From Citricoccus sp. K5 (GTDB lineage: Bacteria > Actinomycetota > Actinomycetes > Actinomycetales > Micrococcaceae): a DNA stretch of 64,000 bases. The stretch's first letter is position 1. Every line of letters begins with the position of its first letter. The DNA is taken from NCBI RefSeq assembly GCF_902506195.1, contig NZ_LR732817.1, positions 3,501,407-3,565,406 of the forward strand, in the 5' to 3' direction. Position numbers and translations under genes: made by a program. Below the pieces are notes generated by a model. It worked only from the letters and a program-made list of their open reading frames with translations, was not told the DNA's origin and searched no databases. Shown piece by piece: positions 49,826 to 58,200 of the stretch.

Positions 49826-50105
49826 AACCGGATTTCCGCCCGCCGCCTCGGAGCCTGATGTTGCTTCTCCTGAGGGTCGGCGGCTCCTCCAGCTCTTCGA
49901 CGACTTATGGAATGCCGGGGGCGCCCCACCCCAGTCCCTGATGTCATGCCCGGCGAAGAGGTATCAAGCGACCGGCGACAGGGTATCGCGGCCGCCTTCT
50001 CGAGGGGGTCCTTCGAGAGGCGGGCGAACCCTTTTCATCAGGCGACCAGTACTCAGGGGGCGCGATGGAGGTGCGGTGAATGAGGTGCAGGCAGGAGATC
50101 CAGGC
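49826..50105. other. Intergenic stretch without a convincing gene
   Basis: Between the small membrane protein and the DUF4307-like gene. Open frames here lack start signals and coding character. I see no hairpin terminator or RNA gene. Confidence 0.5.
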
Positions 50106-50582
50106 TCAGACGTCCTGCTCGATCCAGCAGGAGTTGACGCCGCCGTTCACCCCGAGAGAATCGGTGCGCAGGTTGACGTCGTAGTACTGAGACTTGTCCG
50201 AGGGAAGGGAACCGCCTGTGGCATCCTCGACCTTCGCCGGACCGATGGTGACGGTCCGCCAGCCCACGATGGCATAGTTTTCGGAAAGCACTTGAATGGC
50301 GCAGGCCACGGTGTCTTCGAAATCTTTGGTGACTTCGAACGTCACCGAGGCCCGGGTCGGGGAGTCAATGGCGTAGCCGACGTCTTTCCAGGACAGAGAG
50401 TCCTGCGAGGTCGGGAATGCCAACCAGGCAGTAGCGGCCACGGCGAGCACTAGGGCGGTGACGGCAATCCATTTGCCCCAGCGGGACCCGAATGACGGCC
50501 GAGCACGCTGGGTCCGCCCATATCGGTTCGCAAAGCTATCAACCGGCACATGATCCGCCGGCTTCTGGGGTGCTGGATCCAT
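50106..50582 (-). CDS. DUF4307-like membrane-anchored protein
   Basis: About 158 residues from ATG 50582. A hydrophilic head with DSFANRYGRTQRARP (the NRYGR motif is typical of DUF4307) precedes one helix (KWIAVTALVLAVAATAWLAF) and an extracytoplasmic beta-rich domain (TRASVTFEVTKDFEDTVACA, two Cys in total with NSCWIEQDV). Function is unknown; in other actinobacteria DUF4307 genes lie near mycothiol genes. It is divergent from the 50681 gene. Confidence 0.75.
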   Translation of the reverse strand: MDPAPQKPADHVPVDSFANRYGRTQRARPSFGSRWGKWIAVTALVLAVAATAWLAFPTSQDSLSWKDVGYAIDSPTRASVTFEVTKDFEDTVACAIQVLSENYAIVGWRTVTIGPAKVEDATGGSLPSDKSQYYDVNLRTDSLGVNGGVNSCWIEQDV

Positions 50583-50680
50583 AGTGGCCCATGATAGGCC
50601 CGGCCTCCCGGCCGCCTTGTCCCGCGACTGGTACACGACCAGAAGACTCCCGGCTGGGGCATCCGGGAGACAATAAAGTC

Positions 50681-51142
50681 ATGTACGCCCCGATCGACCT
50701 CCAGACCCCACTCGTCACCCAATGGATCGGCACACTCGTGACGATCGCGGGGCTGGCGGTCCTCGCCCACGGGCTGTGGCGCCGCAAACGCTACCAAGCC
50801 CACTTGGATGACGAGGACGCCCGCTACGCCGGGCCGGACCGGATCAAAGACGCCGTCCGCGAGGTGTTCGCGGGTGCAGGCATTCTCGTGCTCGGTCTGG
50901 CGACTCTCGCCTATTCGATCTACGGACACTTCGCCTCGCAGTCCAACATCCAGGAAAATGTCGCCAACAAGTACGGGGTCGAATCAGTCGAAGATAAGGG
51001 CTGGCGCGGCAATGCACTCCGCGCCGACATCACCATGCCGGACGGCACCGTCCATCAGGATGTCCTCATCATCTTCGAGGACTCCGGCGAACCGCAGATC
51101 AATCGCGACCTGAGCGGCGCGGCCACCGACAGCACCGGGTAA
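50681..51142 (+). CDS. Hypothetical membrane protein
   Basis: A 153-residue protein from ATG 50681 (GGGAGA upstream). Two helices (QWIGTLVTIAGLAVLAHGLW and FAGAGILVLGLATLAYSIYG) flank a charged loop; the C-terminal 70 residues outside the membrane contain NKYGVESVEDKGW and VHQDVLIIFEDSGEP. No family recognised. It is divergent from the DUF4307-like gene, whose extracellular domain it might meet. Confidence 0.7.
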   Translation: MYAPIDLQTPLVTQWIGTLVTIAGLAVLAHGLWRRKRYQAHLDDEDARYAGPDRIKDAVREVFAGAGILVLGLATLAYSIYGHFASQSNIQENVANKYGVESVEDKGWRGNALRADITMPDGTVHQDVLIIFEDSGEPQINRDLSGAATDSTG

Positions 51143-51176
51143 CGCTCCGTCGCCCAGGGACGATTACCACCCAGGG

Positions 51177-51515
51177 TCAGGAAACATGTCGCAGCTCGAG
51201 GTACGCAGCGACGGCCTCACGCACGATGTCGGACTCGTCGCGCTGCTCGCGCTCCGCAAGAGCATGCACGCGATCCTTCAGGGCCTGCGGCACGCGGGCC
51301 CGAACGACAGGTGAGGGCCCTCGTTTCGTCCCGGCCGGCGGCCGCCCCACGGCCAGCCGCACGGCCTCCTGTGGGCTTGCCGCTCCAGTTGCTTCCACGA
51401 GAGCGTGGCGCGCATCGGGGCGGGCATCCTCGCCGCGCCGAATGGTGCCCGGCTTCACGGTCAGGTCTCCACGCGCAGCCCGGCCGGCCAGCTCTTCGTA
51501 CGTATCGGCGGTCAT
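51177..51515 (-). CDS. Ribbon-helix-helix antitoxin-like protein
   Basis: A 112-residue protein with a C-terminal RHH-type region: VVRARVPQALKDRVHALAER then DESDIVREAVAAYLELRHVS. The N-terminal half (RGDLTVKPGTIRRGEDARPD) would hold the toxin contact. Its ATG overlaps the stop of the upstream toxin-like gene (ATGA), a toxin-first order. As the toxin frame has a premature stop, the antitoxin may now be solitary. Confidence 0.75.
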   Translation of the reverse strand: MTADTYEELAGRAARGDLTVKPGTIRRGEDARPDARHALVEATGAASPQEAVRLAVGRPPAGTKRGPSPVVRARVPQALKDRVHALAEREQRDESDIVREAVAAYLELRHVS

Positions 51516-51781
51516 GGCGCTTCTCCTTCATGCAATAGGTATCGGAACTGATCGGTGAGGTCCACGACGTGGAAGACGACGACGGTGCGGGGTGGTTAGT
51601 GGGCCGCGATCACTTCGAGGTAGCGCTCAGTCCGCCCATGCGAGTGGCCGATATACACGATGGTCTGATCCCCTGGCTCGCCCTCGATTTCTGCTGTCAC
51701 CTCGGCATGCATCATGGCGCAGAGCGCACCCTCTCGGGTTATCCCGTGCTTGTCAGCGCTACGCGTCCGCTCCACCCCCAT
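51512..51781 (-). pseudogene. Toxin-like gene with an in-frame stop
   Basis: From ATG 51781 the frame reads MGVERTRSADKHGITREGAL, then VYIGHSHGRTERYLEVIAAH, stops at TAA 51596-51598, and continues in the same frame with PPRTVVVFHVVDLTDQFRYL to TGA at 51512, overlapping the antitoxin ATG. The parts fit one roughly 89-residue toxin-like protein (KHGIT near the start, LEVI and VFHVV strands at the end). A CAC-TAA nonsense change has cut off the last 28 residues. TACAGT 6 bases before ATG could give a leaderless transcript. Confidence 0.6.
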
Positions 51782-51860
51782 TCCTAAACTGTAGCACAAA
51801 ATGCGGCTACATAGCCCTCGGGTGGAATTGCCGCCTGCTTACCACATGCACGATTGGCAA

Positions 51861-51876
51861 TCGAACATACTTTCGA
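51861..51876. promoter_or_regulatory. LexA-type SOS box upstream of umuDC
   Basis: TCGAACATACTTTCGA differs by one base from the symmetric actinobacterial/Gram-positive SOS box (TCGAAC-N4-GTTCGA). It lies 19 bp before the umuD-like start. Confidence 0.8.
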
Positions 51877-51894
51877 TTCGCGTGAGGTGAGGGC

Positions 51895-52338
51895 TTGCTG
51901 GCAACCGAGGTCCGGGCTCTCGCCGAAGGGCTCGGGGAGCAGCTGCGAACGCGCGTCAATGACGGCGTGGTGGAGGCCGGCTTCCCCTCGCCGTCCCAGG
52001 ACTACACCACCGCCGAGATTGATCTGACGGATCACCTGATGCCCAACCGGGCCTCGACGTACCTAGTGCGGGCGCGAGGGCACTCCATGACCGGTGCCGG
52101 GATCTGGGACGGCGACGAACTGGTGGTGGACCGCTCGATCCGCCCCCAGCACGGCCACGTGGTGATCGCCGTGCTTGATGGCGAACTGACCGTGAAACGG
52201 CTCAGAATCGAAGCGGACCGGGTGGTGCTCTCCTCGGAGAACCCGGCGTATCCCGACATTGCCGTTCCCTCGCTCTCGGATCTGCGGGTCTGGGGTGTGG
52301 TCACGGTGGCACTGCATCATGTCTCCCGCACCTCGTGA
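51895..52338 (+). CDS. umuD: UmuD-like S24 family self-cleaving protein
   Basis: A 147-residue LexA-fold protein starting at TTG 51895, after GAGGTGAGGG. The cleavage site is Ala-Gly near residue 28 (VVEAGFPSPS), the nucleophile Ser64 in ARGHSMTGAGI and the general base Lys101 in GELTVKRL. RecA-stimulated cleavage yields UmuD', the partner of UmuC. It overlaps umuC by 20 bp and has an SOS box in front. Confidence 0.92.
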   Translation: MLATEVRALAEGLGEQLRTRVNDGVVEAGFPSPSQDYTTAEIDLTDHLMPNRASTYLVRARGHSMTGAGIWDGDELVVDRSIRPQHGHVVIAVLDGELTVKRLRIEADRVVLSSENPAYPDIAVPSLSDLRVWGVVTVALHHVSRTS

Positions 52339-53617
52339 GGCCGTGATCGCTCTGGTGGACTGCGCCAGCTTCTATGCCTCGTGTGAGCGGGTCTTCGACC
52401 CGCGCCTGGAGGACCGCCCGGTGGTGGTGTTGTCCAACAACGACGGCTGCGTGGTGGCCATGTCCCAGGAGGCCAAGGTACTGGGGGTCCCGATGGGGAT
52501 CCCGTGGTTCAAGCTCGAGCCCGTCGCCGCCACCCAGGGGATCGTGGCACGGTCCTCCAACTACGAGCTCTACGGCAGCCTCTCGGCGAGGGTCATGGAG
52601 GTCATCGGCCGGCACGCCGCCTGGCAGGAGGTCTACAGCATCGACGAGTCCTTCATCAGCCTGCGCGGCACCGTCGAAGAGGTGATCCAGGCCGGCCGGC
52701 GTATCCGCGAGGACGTGGCCCGCTGCACCGGGATTCCGGTGCGCGTGGGCATCGCCCCCACCAAGACGTTGGCGAAGGTTGCCCTCCTCGGGGTGAAGCG
52801 TTCCGCCCCGCTGTCCCGGGTCGGAGTGTGTCACTTCGGGGCCTACTCCCCCACCCAACGAGACACCATTCTGGCCAGCATCCCCGTCACTGATCTCTGG
52901 GGCGTGGCCGGCCGGCTGGGCCGCCGCCTAGCGAATCTGAATATCCATACCGCCGCAGACCTCGCCGCCCAAGACCCCGGGCAGATGCGCCGGCGGTTCT
53001 CGGTGGTCCTGGAGCGCACCGTGCGCGAACTGCGCGGCACCCCGTGCATCCCCCTCGAGGAAGAACCTCGCCAGTACAAAGACCAGCTCATCTACTCCCG
53101 ATCCTTCTCGGAACCGGTCACCACCACCCCGGCCATGCGCCAAGTCCTCTCCATCTACGCCCAGCAACTCGCCTCCCGGCTACGCAATGCCGGACAAGAA
53201 GCCCGGGTCCTTACCGCTTGGGCGTCGACCTCGCCGTTCGCCACGGACCAGGAACCCCACTCGCCCCAGATCAGCGCCGTCCTACCCGTGCCCACGGCAG
53301 AGCCAGTGACGATCGCTCGTGGATCCCTGGGCTTGGCCGAGCTGATCCGCCCGGGCACCCGGTACGTGCGGGCTGGCGTCGTGCTCACCGATCTGCGCCC
53401 CGCAGGCCAGGCCGAGACCCTGCCCGGCCTCGGCCCACCCGGGGAGGGCCGCAATCTCGGCCCCACCCTGGACGCCGTGGTGGCCCGCTTCGGGGTCGGG
53501 AGCGTCGGCCTGGGATACGGCGGCCTCGGAACACCGCCGTCGTGGCAGATGCGCCGGGCCATGCTCTCCCCCAGGGCCACCACCCATTGGGACGAGCTCG
53601 TCACTGTCCGCCTGTGA
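52319..53617 (+). CDS. umuC: Y-family DNA polymerase, UmuC subunit
   Basis: A 432-residue translesion polymerase from ATG 52319. Catalytic acidic residues lie in ALVDCASFYASCERV and YSIDESFISL; IGIAPTKTLAKVA and the HhH region (WGVAGRLGRRLANLNIHTAA) follow, then the little-finger domain (YSRSFSEPVTTTPAMRQVLS). It begins inside umuD, so the two are made together under SOS control. Plasmid-borne umuDC pairs are common, consistent with the nearby partition remnants. Confidence 0.94.
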   Translation: MSPAPREAVIALVDCASFYASCERVFDPRLEDRPVVVLSNNDGCVVAMSQEAKVLGVPMGIPWFKLEPVAATQGIVARSSNYELYGSLSARVMEVIGRHAAWQEVYSIDESFISLRGTVEEVIQAGRRIREDVARCTGIPVRVGIAPTKTLAKVALLGVKRSAPLSRVGVCHFGAYSPTQRDTILASIPVTDLWGVAGRLGRRLANLNIHTAADLAAQDPGQMRRRFSVVLERTVRELRGTPCIPLEEEPRQYKDQLIYSRSFSEPVTTTPAMRQVLSIYAQQLASRLRNAGQEARVLTAWASTSPFATDQEPHSPQISAVLPVPTAEPVTIARGSLGLAELIRPGTRYVRAGVVLTDLRPAGQAETLPGLGPPGEGRNLGPTLDAVVARFGVGSVGLGYGGLGTPPSWQMRRAMLSPRATTHWDELVTVRL

Positions 53618-53835
53618 AGGACTCCCGCAGACCCCGGGACCAGTGGTGAGGGGTCTTCGGCTTTGTACTCGGTGCGCCGCAGATTCATGATCCACCAGCC
53701 CTCAGGCACCCGGGCACGCAGCGCGGCAACCCCCGCCTCATAGGACTCGGCCTCAACCGGCAGCTCATCGGCCTGCCGATCTCCACGACCCGTGTCATCG
53801 TCGGGGATAGTCTCGATGGAGGCAGTGATGTTCAT
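53618..53835 (-). CDS. Possible small protein gene next to umuC
   Basis: From ATG 53835 (AAAGG 9 bases upstream) the frame reads MNITASIETIPDDDTGRGDR, then AESYEAGVAALRARVPEGWW and IMNLRRTEYKAED. The YEAxxxALRxxVPEGW pattern looks coding and resembles small proteins beside actinobacterial umuC genes. The frame has no stop before umuC and stays open antisense to 53155, so the true end is unclear; a lost stop or frameshift is possible. It is divergent from the SRAP gene. Confidence 0.35.
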
Positions 53836-53890
53836 CCGTTCGGCCTTTGTGCCCTCGGCCCGCAGGAGCGCGTGCGGCAGACTGGGCCTC

Positions 53891-54661
53891 ATGTGTGGAC
53901 GGTATGTGATGGCCCGAGCCATCGGCGACCTGGTGGCAGATGCCGGTGCGGTCGAGCCCGAGGAAGAGCTGGTGCTTCGACCGAACTGGAACGTCGCACC
54001 GACCAGCGAGGTTCCCATCATCCTAGAACGAGCGATCGAGGACGAGACCCGCCGGGAAATCCACGTGGCCCGATGGGGCCTGGTCCCGCCATGGGCCAAG
54101 GACGTATCCGTCGGCTCGCGGGCCTTCAACGCCCGCTCGGAAACCGTCTCCACGAAACCAACCTTTCGCGCTGCCGTGAAAGCCAAACGGTGCGCGGTCC
54201 CGGTCGACGGGTACTACGAATGGCTCAAACCCCCCGCAGATGCACCCAAGGGCACACCGAAGCGGCCCTTCTTCGTTCACCCCGCAGACGGCTCCCTGAT
54301 TTACTTCGCCGGGCTCTACGAGTGGTGGAAAGACCCGGCTGATGCGGAGGGCGATGAGGGCAGGTGGCTTCTGAGCTGCACCATCCTGACCGGCCCCTCC
54401 CCCAAGACCGGCACCGGCGAGGCCACCTTGGAACAACTGGCCGGCCTGCACGACCGCCTACCCCTGCCCATGGACCGCGACACCATGCACACCTGGCTGA
54501 ACCCCGAGAAGCTAGCCTCCGCAGGCGAAGCCGAAGCACTGGTCGAGCACGTGCGGAACCAGGCCTACCAGACCGCCTCAGCATGGACCCTGACCGAAGT
54601 CGGGACCGCCATAGGCAACGTGCGCAACAACGGACCTGAGCTGATTCAGGGTCTGGGTTAG
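53891..54661 (+). CDS. SOS response-associated peptidase (SRAP/HMCES/YedK family)
   Basis: A 256-residue protein starting exactly MCGRY, where Cys2 is the catalytic residue that crosslinks to abasic sites in single-stranded DNA. Other family marks: NWNVAPTSEVPII (Asn), RWGLVPPWAKD, FNARSETV, CAVPVDGYYEW (Glu) and a His in LAGLHDRLPLP. It protects DNA with abasic sites and fits functionally with the SOS umuDC operon just upstream. Confidence 0.94.
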   Translation: MCGRYVMARAIGDLVADAGAVEPEEELVLRPNWNVAPTSEVPIILERAIEDETRREIHVARWGLVPPWAKDVSVGSRAFNARSETVSTKPTFRAAVKAKRCAVPVDGYYEWLKPPADAPKGTPKRPFFVHPADGSLIYFAGLYEWWKDPADAEGDEGRWLLSCTILTGPSPKTGTGEATLEQLAGLHDRLPLPMDRDTMHTWLNPEKLASAGEAEALVEHVRNQAYQTASAWTLTEVGTAIGNVRNNGPELIQGLG

Positions 54662-54773
54662 CTCGCGTCGGTGATCGCCCGGGCTTCGTCCTCAGCGGCC
54701 CCAGGTAGTTCCCAACTGATGCCGTTGGCGGTGTGGGCGGACTGACGCATCGCGGAAGTCAGCCGTCACAGGA

Positions 54774-55070
54774 TCAGCCGCCGAGGTGGGCGCGGAGCGC
54801 TTCTTCGACGACGGCGCGTTGACTGATGCCGCGACGGTCAGCTTCTGCCGCGACGAGGTCTGCGATGTCCTCAGTGACGCGAACTCCGAGCTGCACGGTG
54901 GCTTGCCCTCGCCGGGTTGTTCGGGCCGACCCTGCCGGGGCCTGCACCTGGGACGGCTGACCTTCACTGGTGCGAACCGTGGGCACGACGGGGTCAACCG
55001 CCTCATCTGGAGCCGGTTGAGGCCGGTTGCGGCGGGGCAAGGTTTCGGGGCGGTCTGGTTGGGTGCTCAT
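54774..55070 (-). CDS. Ribbon-helix-helix partition-type protein
   Basis: A 98-residue protein. A disordered Pro/Gln-rich N terminus precedes the RHH region ATVQLGVRVTEDIADLVAAE and DRRGISQRAVVEEALRAHLG. Its ATG overlaps the stop of the ParA-like fragment, the usual parA-parB order of small plasmid partition systems that use an RHH centromere-binding protein. Confidence 0.75.
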   Translation of the reverse strand: MSTQPDRPETLPRRNRPQPAPDEAVDPVVPTVRTSEGQPSQVQAPAGSARTTRRGQATVQLGVRVTEDIADLVAAEADRRGISQRAVVEEALRAHLGG

Positions 55071-55276
55071 GCGCTGAGGACCTTCCTGGTGATCTCGGTG
55101 TATGCGTCGACGACGGGGCGGCCCTTTCGGTAGTCGCCGTACCAGGAGCGTGCGGTCCTGGCCTCCTGCACGATGGTGCGGTTGGGGATCAACGGGACCA
55201 TCAGCAGTCCGGTGTCGCGGAGTTCGTCAACGCTGGCGGTTTCGGCCCGCGGGGTGACGGTGTCGTGGTAGCCGCC
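55067..55276 (-). pseudogene. parA: C-terminal fragment of a ParA-like ATPase
   Basis: About 69 codons are left: GGYHDTVTPRAETASVDELR, DTGLLMVPLIPNRTIVQEAR and a last segment with GRPVVDAYTEITRKVL. The IPxRxxVxEA region and the Y-x-x-I-x-x-x-VL end are typical of ParA C termini. Upstream coding is cut at the IS5-family element; no N-terminal half is found on the other side of it, where a stop interrupts the frame. Confidence 0.65.
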
Positions 55277-55278
55277 TA

Positions 55279-56217
55279 GGGTGTGTCTCCTAATGGGTGG
55301 CTGGTCGCGTTGACATGCTGGACGAGTGACACGCACTGAAGCCCTGACCGACGAGCAGTGGGCGCTGATCGAGCCATTGATGCCCTCGGCCACCGGGGCG
55401 GGCCGGCCGTTCCGGGACCACCGGGTGGTGGTCGAGGGCATCATCTACCGGTACCGGACCGGGATCGCTTGGCGCGATGTGCCGGAGTGCTTCGGCCCGT
55501 GGCAGACCATCTGGAAGCGCCACCGCCGGTTCAGCGGCGACGGAACCTGGGACGCCATCCTCACCGCGCTGCTCGGGCACGCGGACGCAGCCGGCCTGAT
55601 CGACTGGGAGGTCTCGGTCGACTCGACCATCAACCGCGCGCACCAGCACGCCACGAACCTGACGCGCAGCACAGGGGGACCTGACGAACTACATGAAACA
55701 GCGCCAGGAGCCGCCTGACCACGCGATCGGCCGCTCCCGGGGCGGGCTGAGCACCAAGATCCACCACCTGTGCGACGGGAACATGCGCCCGCTGGTGATA
55801 CTGCTCGGCCCGGGCCAGGGCGGGGACGCCCCGATGTTCGAACACGTCCTGGCCGGCCTGTACGTGCCCCGCACCGGCAGGGGACGGCCCCGGACCACCC
55901 CGGTGCGGGCCCTGGCCGACAAGGCCTACTCCTCCAAGGCCATCCGGGCGCTGCTGCGCCGCAAGGGTGTGCAGGCGGTGATCCCGGAACGGGCCGACCA
56001 GATCGCCAACCGTACCCGCCGCGGTGCCAAGCGCGGACGGCCCGTCGGTTACGACCCCGAGGCCTACAAGCGCCGCAACGTGGTGGAGCGCTCCTTCAAC
56101 GTGTTCAAGCAGTGGCGGGCCTTGGCCACCCGCTATGACAAGCTCGCGCTGACCTACCGCGGCGGCGTGGTACTGCGCGCCATCACCATCTGGCTCAAGG
56201 CATTAGGAGACACGCCC
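55279..56217 (+). mobile_element. Complete IS5-family (IS427-like) insertion sequence
   Basis: A 939-bp element. Terminal inverted repeats are GGGTGTGTCTCCTAATG at 55279-55295 and its complement with one mismatch at 56201-56217. TA (55277-55278, 56218-56219) flanks it as target duplication, within CTA...TAG. The outside bases read AGCCGC-CTAG-GCGGCT when joined, a 16-bp palindrome with the IS in its centre. Two overlapping transposase ORFs need a frameshift, as usual for this group. Confidence 0.92.
55326..55718 (+). CDS. IS5-family transposase, OrfA part
   Basis: A 130-residue frame (GTG start) beginning with the DUF4096-type segment LTDEQWALIEPLMPS, RPFRDHRVVVEGIIYRYRTG and WQTIWKRHRRFS. 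The first catalytic Asp is in VDSTINRAHQH near the end. After a G5 run at 55674-55678 the product must shift into the next frame to join OrfB; the direct continuation ends in an artificial tail. Confidence 0.88.
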   Translation: MTRTEALTDEQWALIEPLMPSATGAGRPFRDHRVVVEGIIYRYRTGIAWRDVPECFGPWQTIWKRHRRFSGDGTWDAILTALLGHADAAGLIDWEVSVDSTINRAHQHATNLTRSTGGPDELHETAPGAA

Positions 56218-56220
56218 TAG
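55693..56220 (+). CDS. IS5-family transposase, OrfB part
   Basis: A 175-residue frame with DHAIGRSRGGLSTKIHHLCD, the second catalytic Asp in LADKAYSSKAIR and the Y-R-E-K signature KRRNVVERSFNVFKQWR. The frame joins OrfA upstream of the ATG through the G5 run (Q-G-D-L-T-N-Y before Met). Its stop TAG uses the TA target duplication, so it lies just outside the right repeat. Confidence 0.88.
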   Translation: MKQRQEPPDHAIGRSRGGLSTKIHHLCDGNMRPLVILLGPGQGGDAPMFEHVLAGLYVPRTGRGRPRTTPVRALADKAYSSKAIRALLRRKGVQAVIPERADQIANRTRRGAKRGRPVGYDPEAYKRRNVVERSFNVFKQWRALATRYDKLALTYRGGVVLRAITIWLKALGDTP

Positions 56221-56282
56221 GCGGCTGCCCAACGCCAGCCCGGGGACTCACGACGCCGTTGCCTGCCCGAGCAGTGCGGCCT

Positions 56283-56852
56283 TCAGGGCTTGACCAACAG
56301 GATCCGAGTGCCGTCGGCTCTACAGCCCGGCGGCATGAAGACGCCTTTGCCGCCCACCTCGCCCAGGACCACCTCGGGGCCTTTGAACCGGACCTGGGCT
56401 CCCACATGCCCGGCCATGACCGGCCCGTCGTTGCGGTCGGCGTCGCCGGCCACAACGTACACCGTGCCCCGCTCGGACACGGAACTGCCCACCGGGACGG
56501 CCACCACCCGGGTCCCACCGCCGGCGGCGGGGGAGTGCCGCAGGGCCAGGCACCCGCCCTCGTGCACGACCAGCGTCCCCGCGCGGGGCGCGCCGACCCG
56601 GCCGGCCCGAGGCTCGAAGACACCCACCGAGAACTGCTCGCCGTGCCCCAGGACCGGTTCCGGGGGCTGCCCCTGGCCGGGCCCAGCGCAGCCGGCGACC
56701 ACCACCGCCAGTCCAGTAGCGGCCAGCAGGGCGCAGACCCGGCGGACCGCCCTCGCCCGACGCGGCCCGCCATGACGGCGGGCGTGACCGGCCATACCGC
56801 CGGCCGACTGCTTGCGGAGGCCGCCACGGGTGCGCGAAAGCCACGCCCTCAT
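56283..56852 (-). CDS. Putative lipoprotein of unknown function
   Basis: A 189-residue protein with GAGGGGG 7 bases before ATG 56852. An unusually long basic head is followed by VCALLAATGLAVVVAGC, a lipoprotein signal with lipobox Cys. The exported part is about 130 residues, Gly/Val-rich with GTLVVHEGGCLALRHSP, GTYVVAGD-like and DGPVMAGHVGAQVRF elements. No family is recognised. It stands between the IS and the second VKOR gene on the same strand. Confidence 0.7.
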   Translation of the reverse strand: MRAWLSRTRGGLRKQSAGGMAGHARRHGGPRRARAVRRVCALLAATGLAVVVAGCAGPGQGQPPEPVLGHGEQFSVGVFEPRAGRVGAPRAGTLVVHEGGCLALRHSPAAGGGTRVVAVPVGSSVSERGTVYVVAGDADRNDGPVMAGHVGAQVRFKGPEVVLGEVGGKGVFMPPGCRADGTRILLVKP

Positions 56853-57337
56853 CCCGATACCCCCTCAGGCTGCGTGGTACACGTCACAGGACCTCATTCT
56901 AGATCCGTGGTCGCCGGCGGGGGCCGTTCGTGTCACCGAGGATCATAGTCAAGTCCCACGTGCACCGATGCCCCGGCAGGGGGCCGCCGCCCTGTAACAC
57001 GGCGTCAGCGGTGGCCTGCAGTAGGCCGAGGCGAGAGGACCGTCCGTCAGTGGGTCGAAACACTCCGCCTCCTGCGACTCGGGCCTCGGCGCCGTCCCCG
57101 GCGCCGGGTGCGTCCAACTTAGCCTCCGGGACACGACTACCGGTGGACACGGCGGCCGCAATCCACGATCCGGCAAGGTCCCTGCAGTCCGGGTGCGCGT
57201 CGTCCCTCCACGGTGGGGACCACCTGCCCAGGGTCATGTCACGACTGTGGGCGCATGCCGGCCAGGGTGAGGGCATGGAGACAGAAGACCGCCAGTTCTT
57301 CAGCTGGCACGTTTTCGCGACGGGGAGGTGCTTCGAT
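56853..57337. other. 485-bp stretch without a convincing gene
   Basis: Open frames on both strands lack recognisable protein features; a 125-codon minus frame (56899-57276) has a Cys/Trp/Arg-rich, non-protein-like composition. GGCGCC repeats around a GTCCCC spacer near 57088 form a small hairpin. This may be decayed DNA between the lipoprotein and VKOR genes. Confidence 0.45.
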
Positions 57338-57964
57338 TTAGAAGAAAGCGTTGGAGAAGCGCAGCATGATCGAGGCCAGCACGCCCACGTAGAGCAGGAC
57401 GATGATCGGCCAGGACCACTCCGCGGCGAACTTCTTAACCCTGGCAGACGCGGGGATCACACCGTGCTGGAGGTTCCGGGACGTCAGCAGGACGAAGAGG
57501 GGGATCATGCCGGCCCAGACGACCATGCAGTACAGGCAGAGGATGTTGATCTCGTAGACGGCCTGGCTCCACAGCCAGACGATGAAGACGAAGCCGGCCA
57601 GGACTCCGAGGTTCATGCCGATCCAGAACCAGCGGGCGAACCGAGCCCGGGCAAAGAGGCCCATGGCGATGGTGATGACGATCGGGAATGCCACCATGCC
57701 GATGAACTGGTTGGGGAAGTTGAACAGCTGGGACTGCCACGTCTTCATGACCTCGCCGCAGGACACCCAGGGATTGAGATCGCAACTGGTGATGTGGTTC
57801 GGATCGTTCCACAGCATCACCCGTTCCATGACCAGCATGAGGGTGCCGTACAGGCCCAGCAGGGCGGTGATCAGCAGCACCCAGGCCGTGCCGAAGGGCC
57901 GGGCGTACCAGCTCAGGGGGCGAGTTGCCTCAGTGCCGGGGGCAACGTCTGCGGGAGAATTCAC
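57338..57964 (-). CDS. Vitamin K epoxide reductase family protein (second copy)
   Basis: A 208-residue membrane protein with the Cys pair of HITSCDLNPWVSCG and the CLYC motif in INILCLYCMVVWAG. It is a clear paralogue of the VKOR at 48587 but too diverged to be part of the recent duplication, and it has no DsbA partner next to it. It should oxidise extracytoplasmic dithiol proteins with quinone. This may be the housekeeping copy. Confidence 0.92.
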   Translation of the reverse strand: MNSPADVAPGTEATRPLSWYARPFGTAWVLLITALLGLYGTLMLVMERVMLWNDPNHITSCDLNPWVSCGEVMKTWQSQLFNFPNQFIGMVAFPIVITIAMGLFARARFARWFWIGMNLGVLAGFVFIVWLWSQAVYEINILCLYCMVVWAGMIPLFVLLTSRNLQHGVIPASARVKKFAAEWSWPIIVLLYVGVLASIMLRFSNAFF

Positions 57965-58200
57965 GGTTCCATAGTAGGTCGTTGGCCCGCACCCCTCGGT
58001 GTCCCGTCATCCGTGTTAGTCCCAATGTGATTGTGGGCTCCTCTCTAACAGCACACTTCCGTCGGCACCGCGAGTGTCTCGAAGGGGTACACCCTCCCGA
58101 CCGGGCTCCAATGGCGACTTCGTCGTGGACCACCTTGTTGCGATCGCGAGGGGCCCGTCCGCTAAACGGTGGGCATGACTCTGAGGTGCTGGCGGTCGGG

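Noticed and set aside
56899-57276. Minus-strand ORF of 125 codons between lipoprotein and VKOR
   Set aside because: No ribosome binding site and improbable composition; listed only as a gap.
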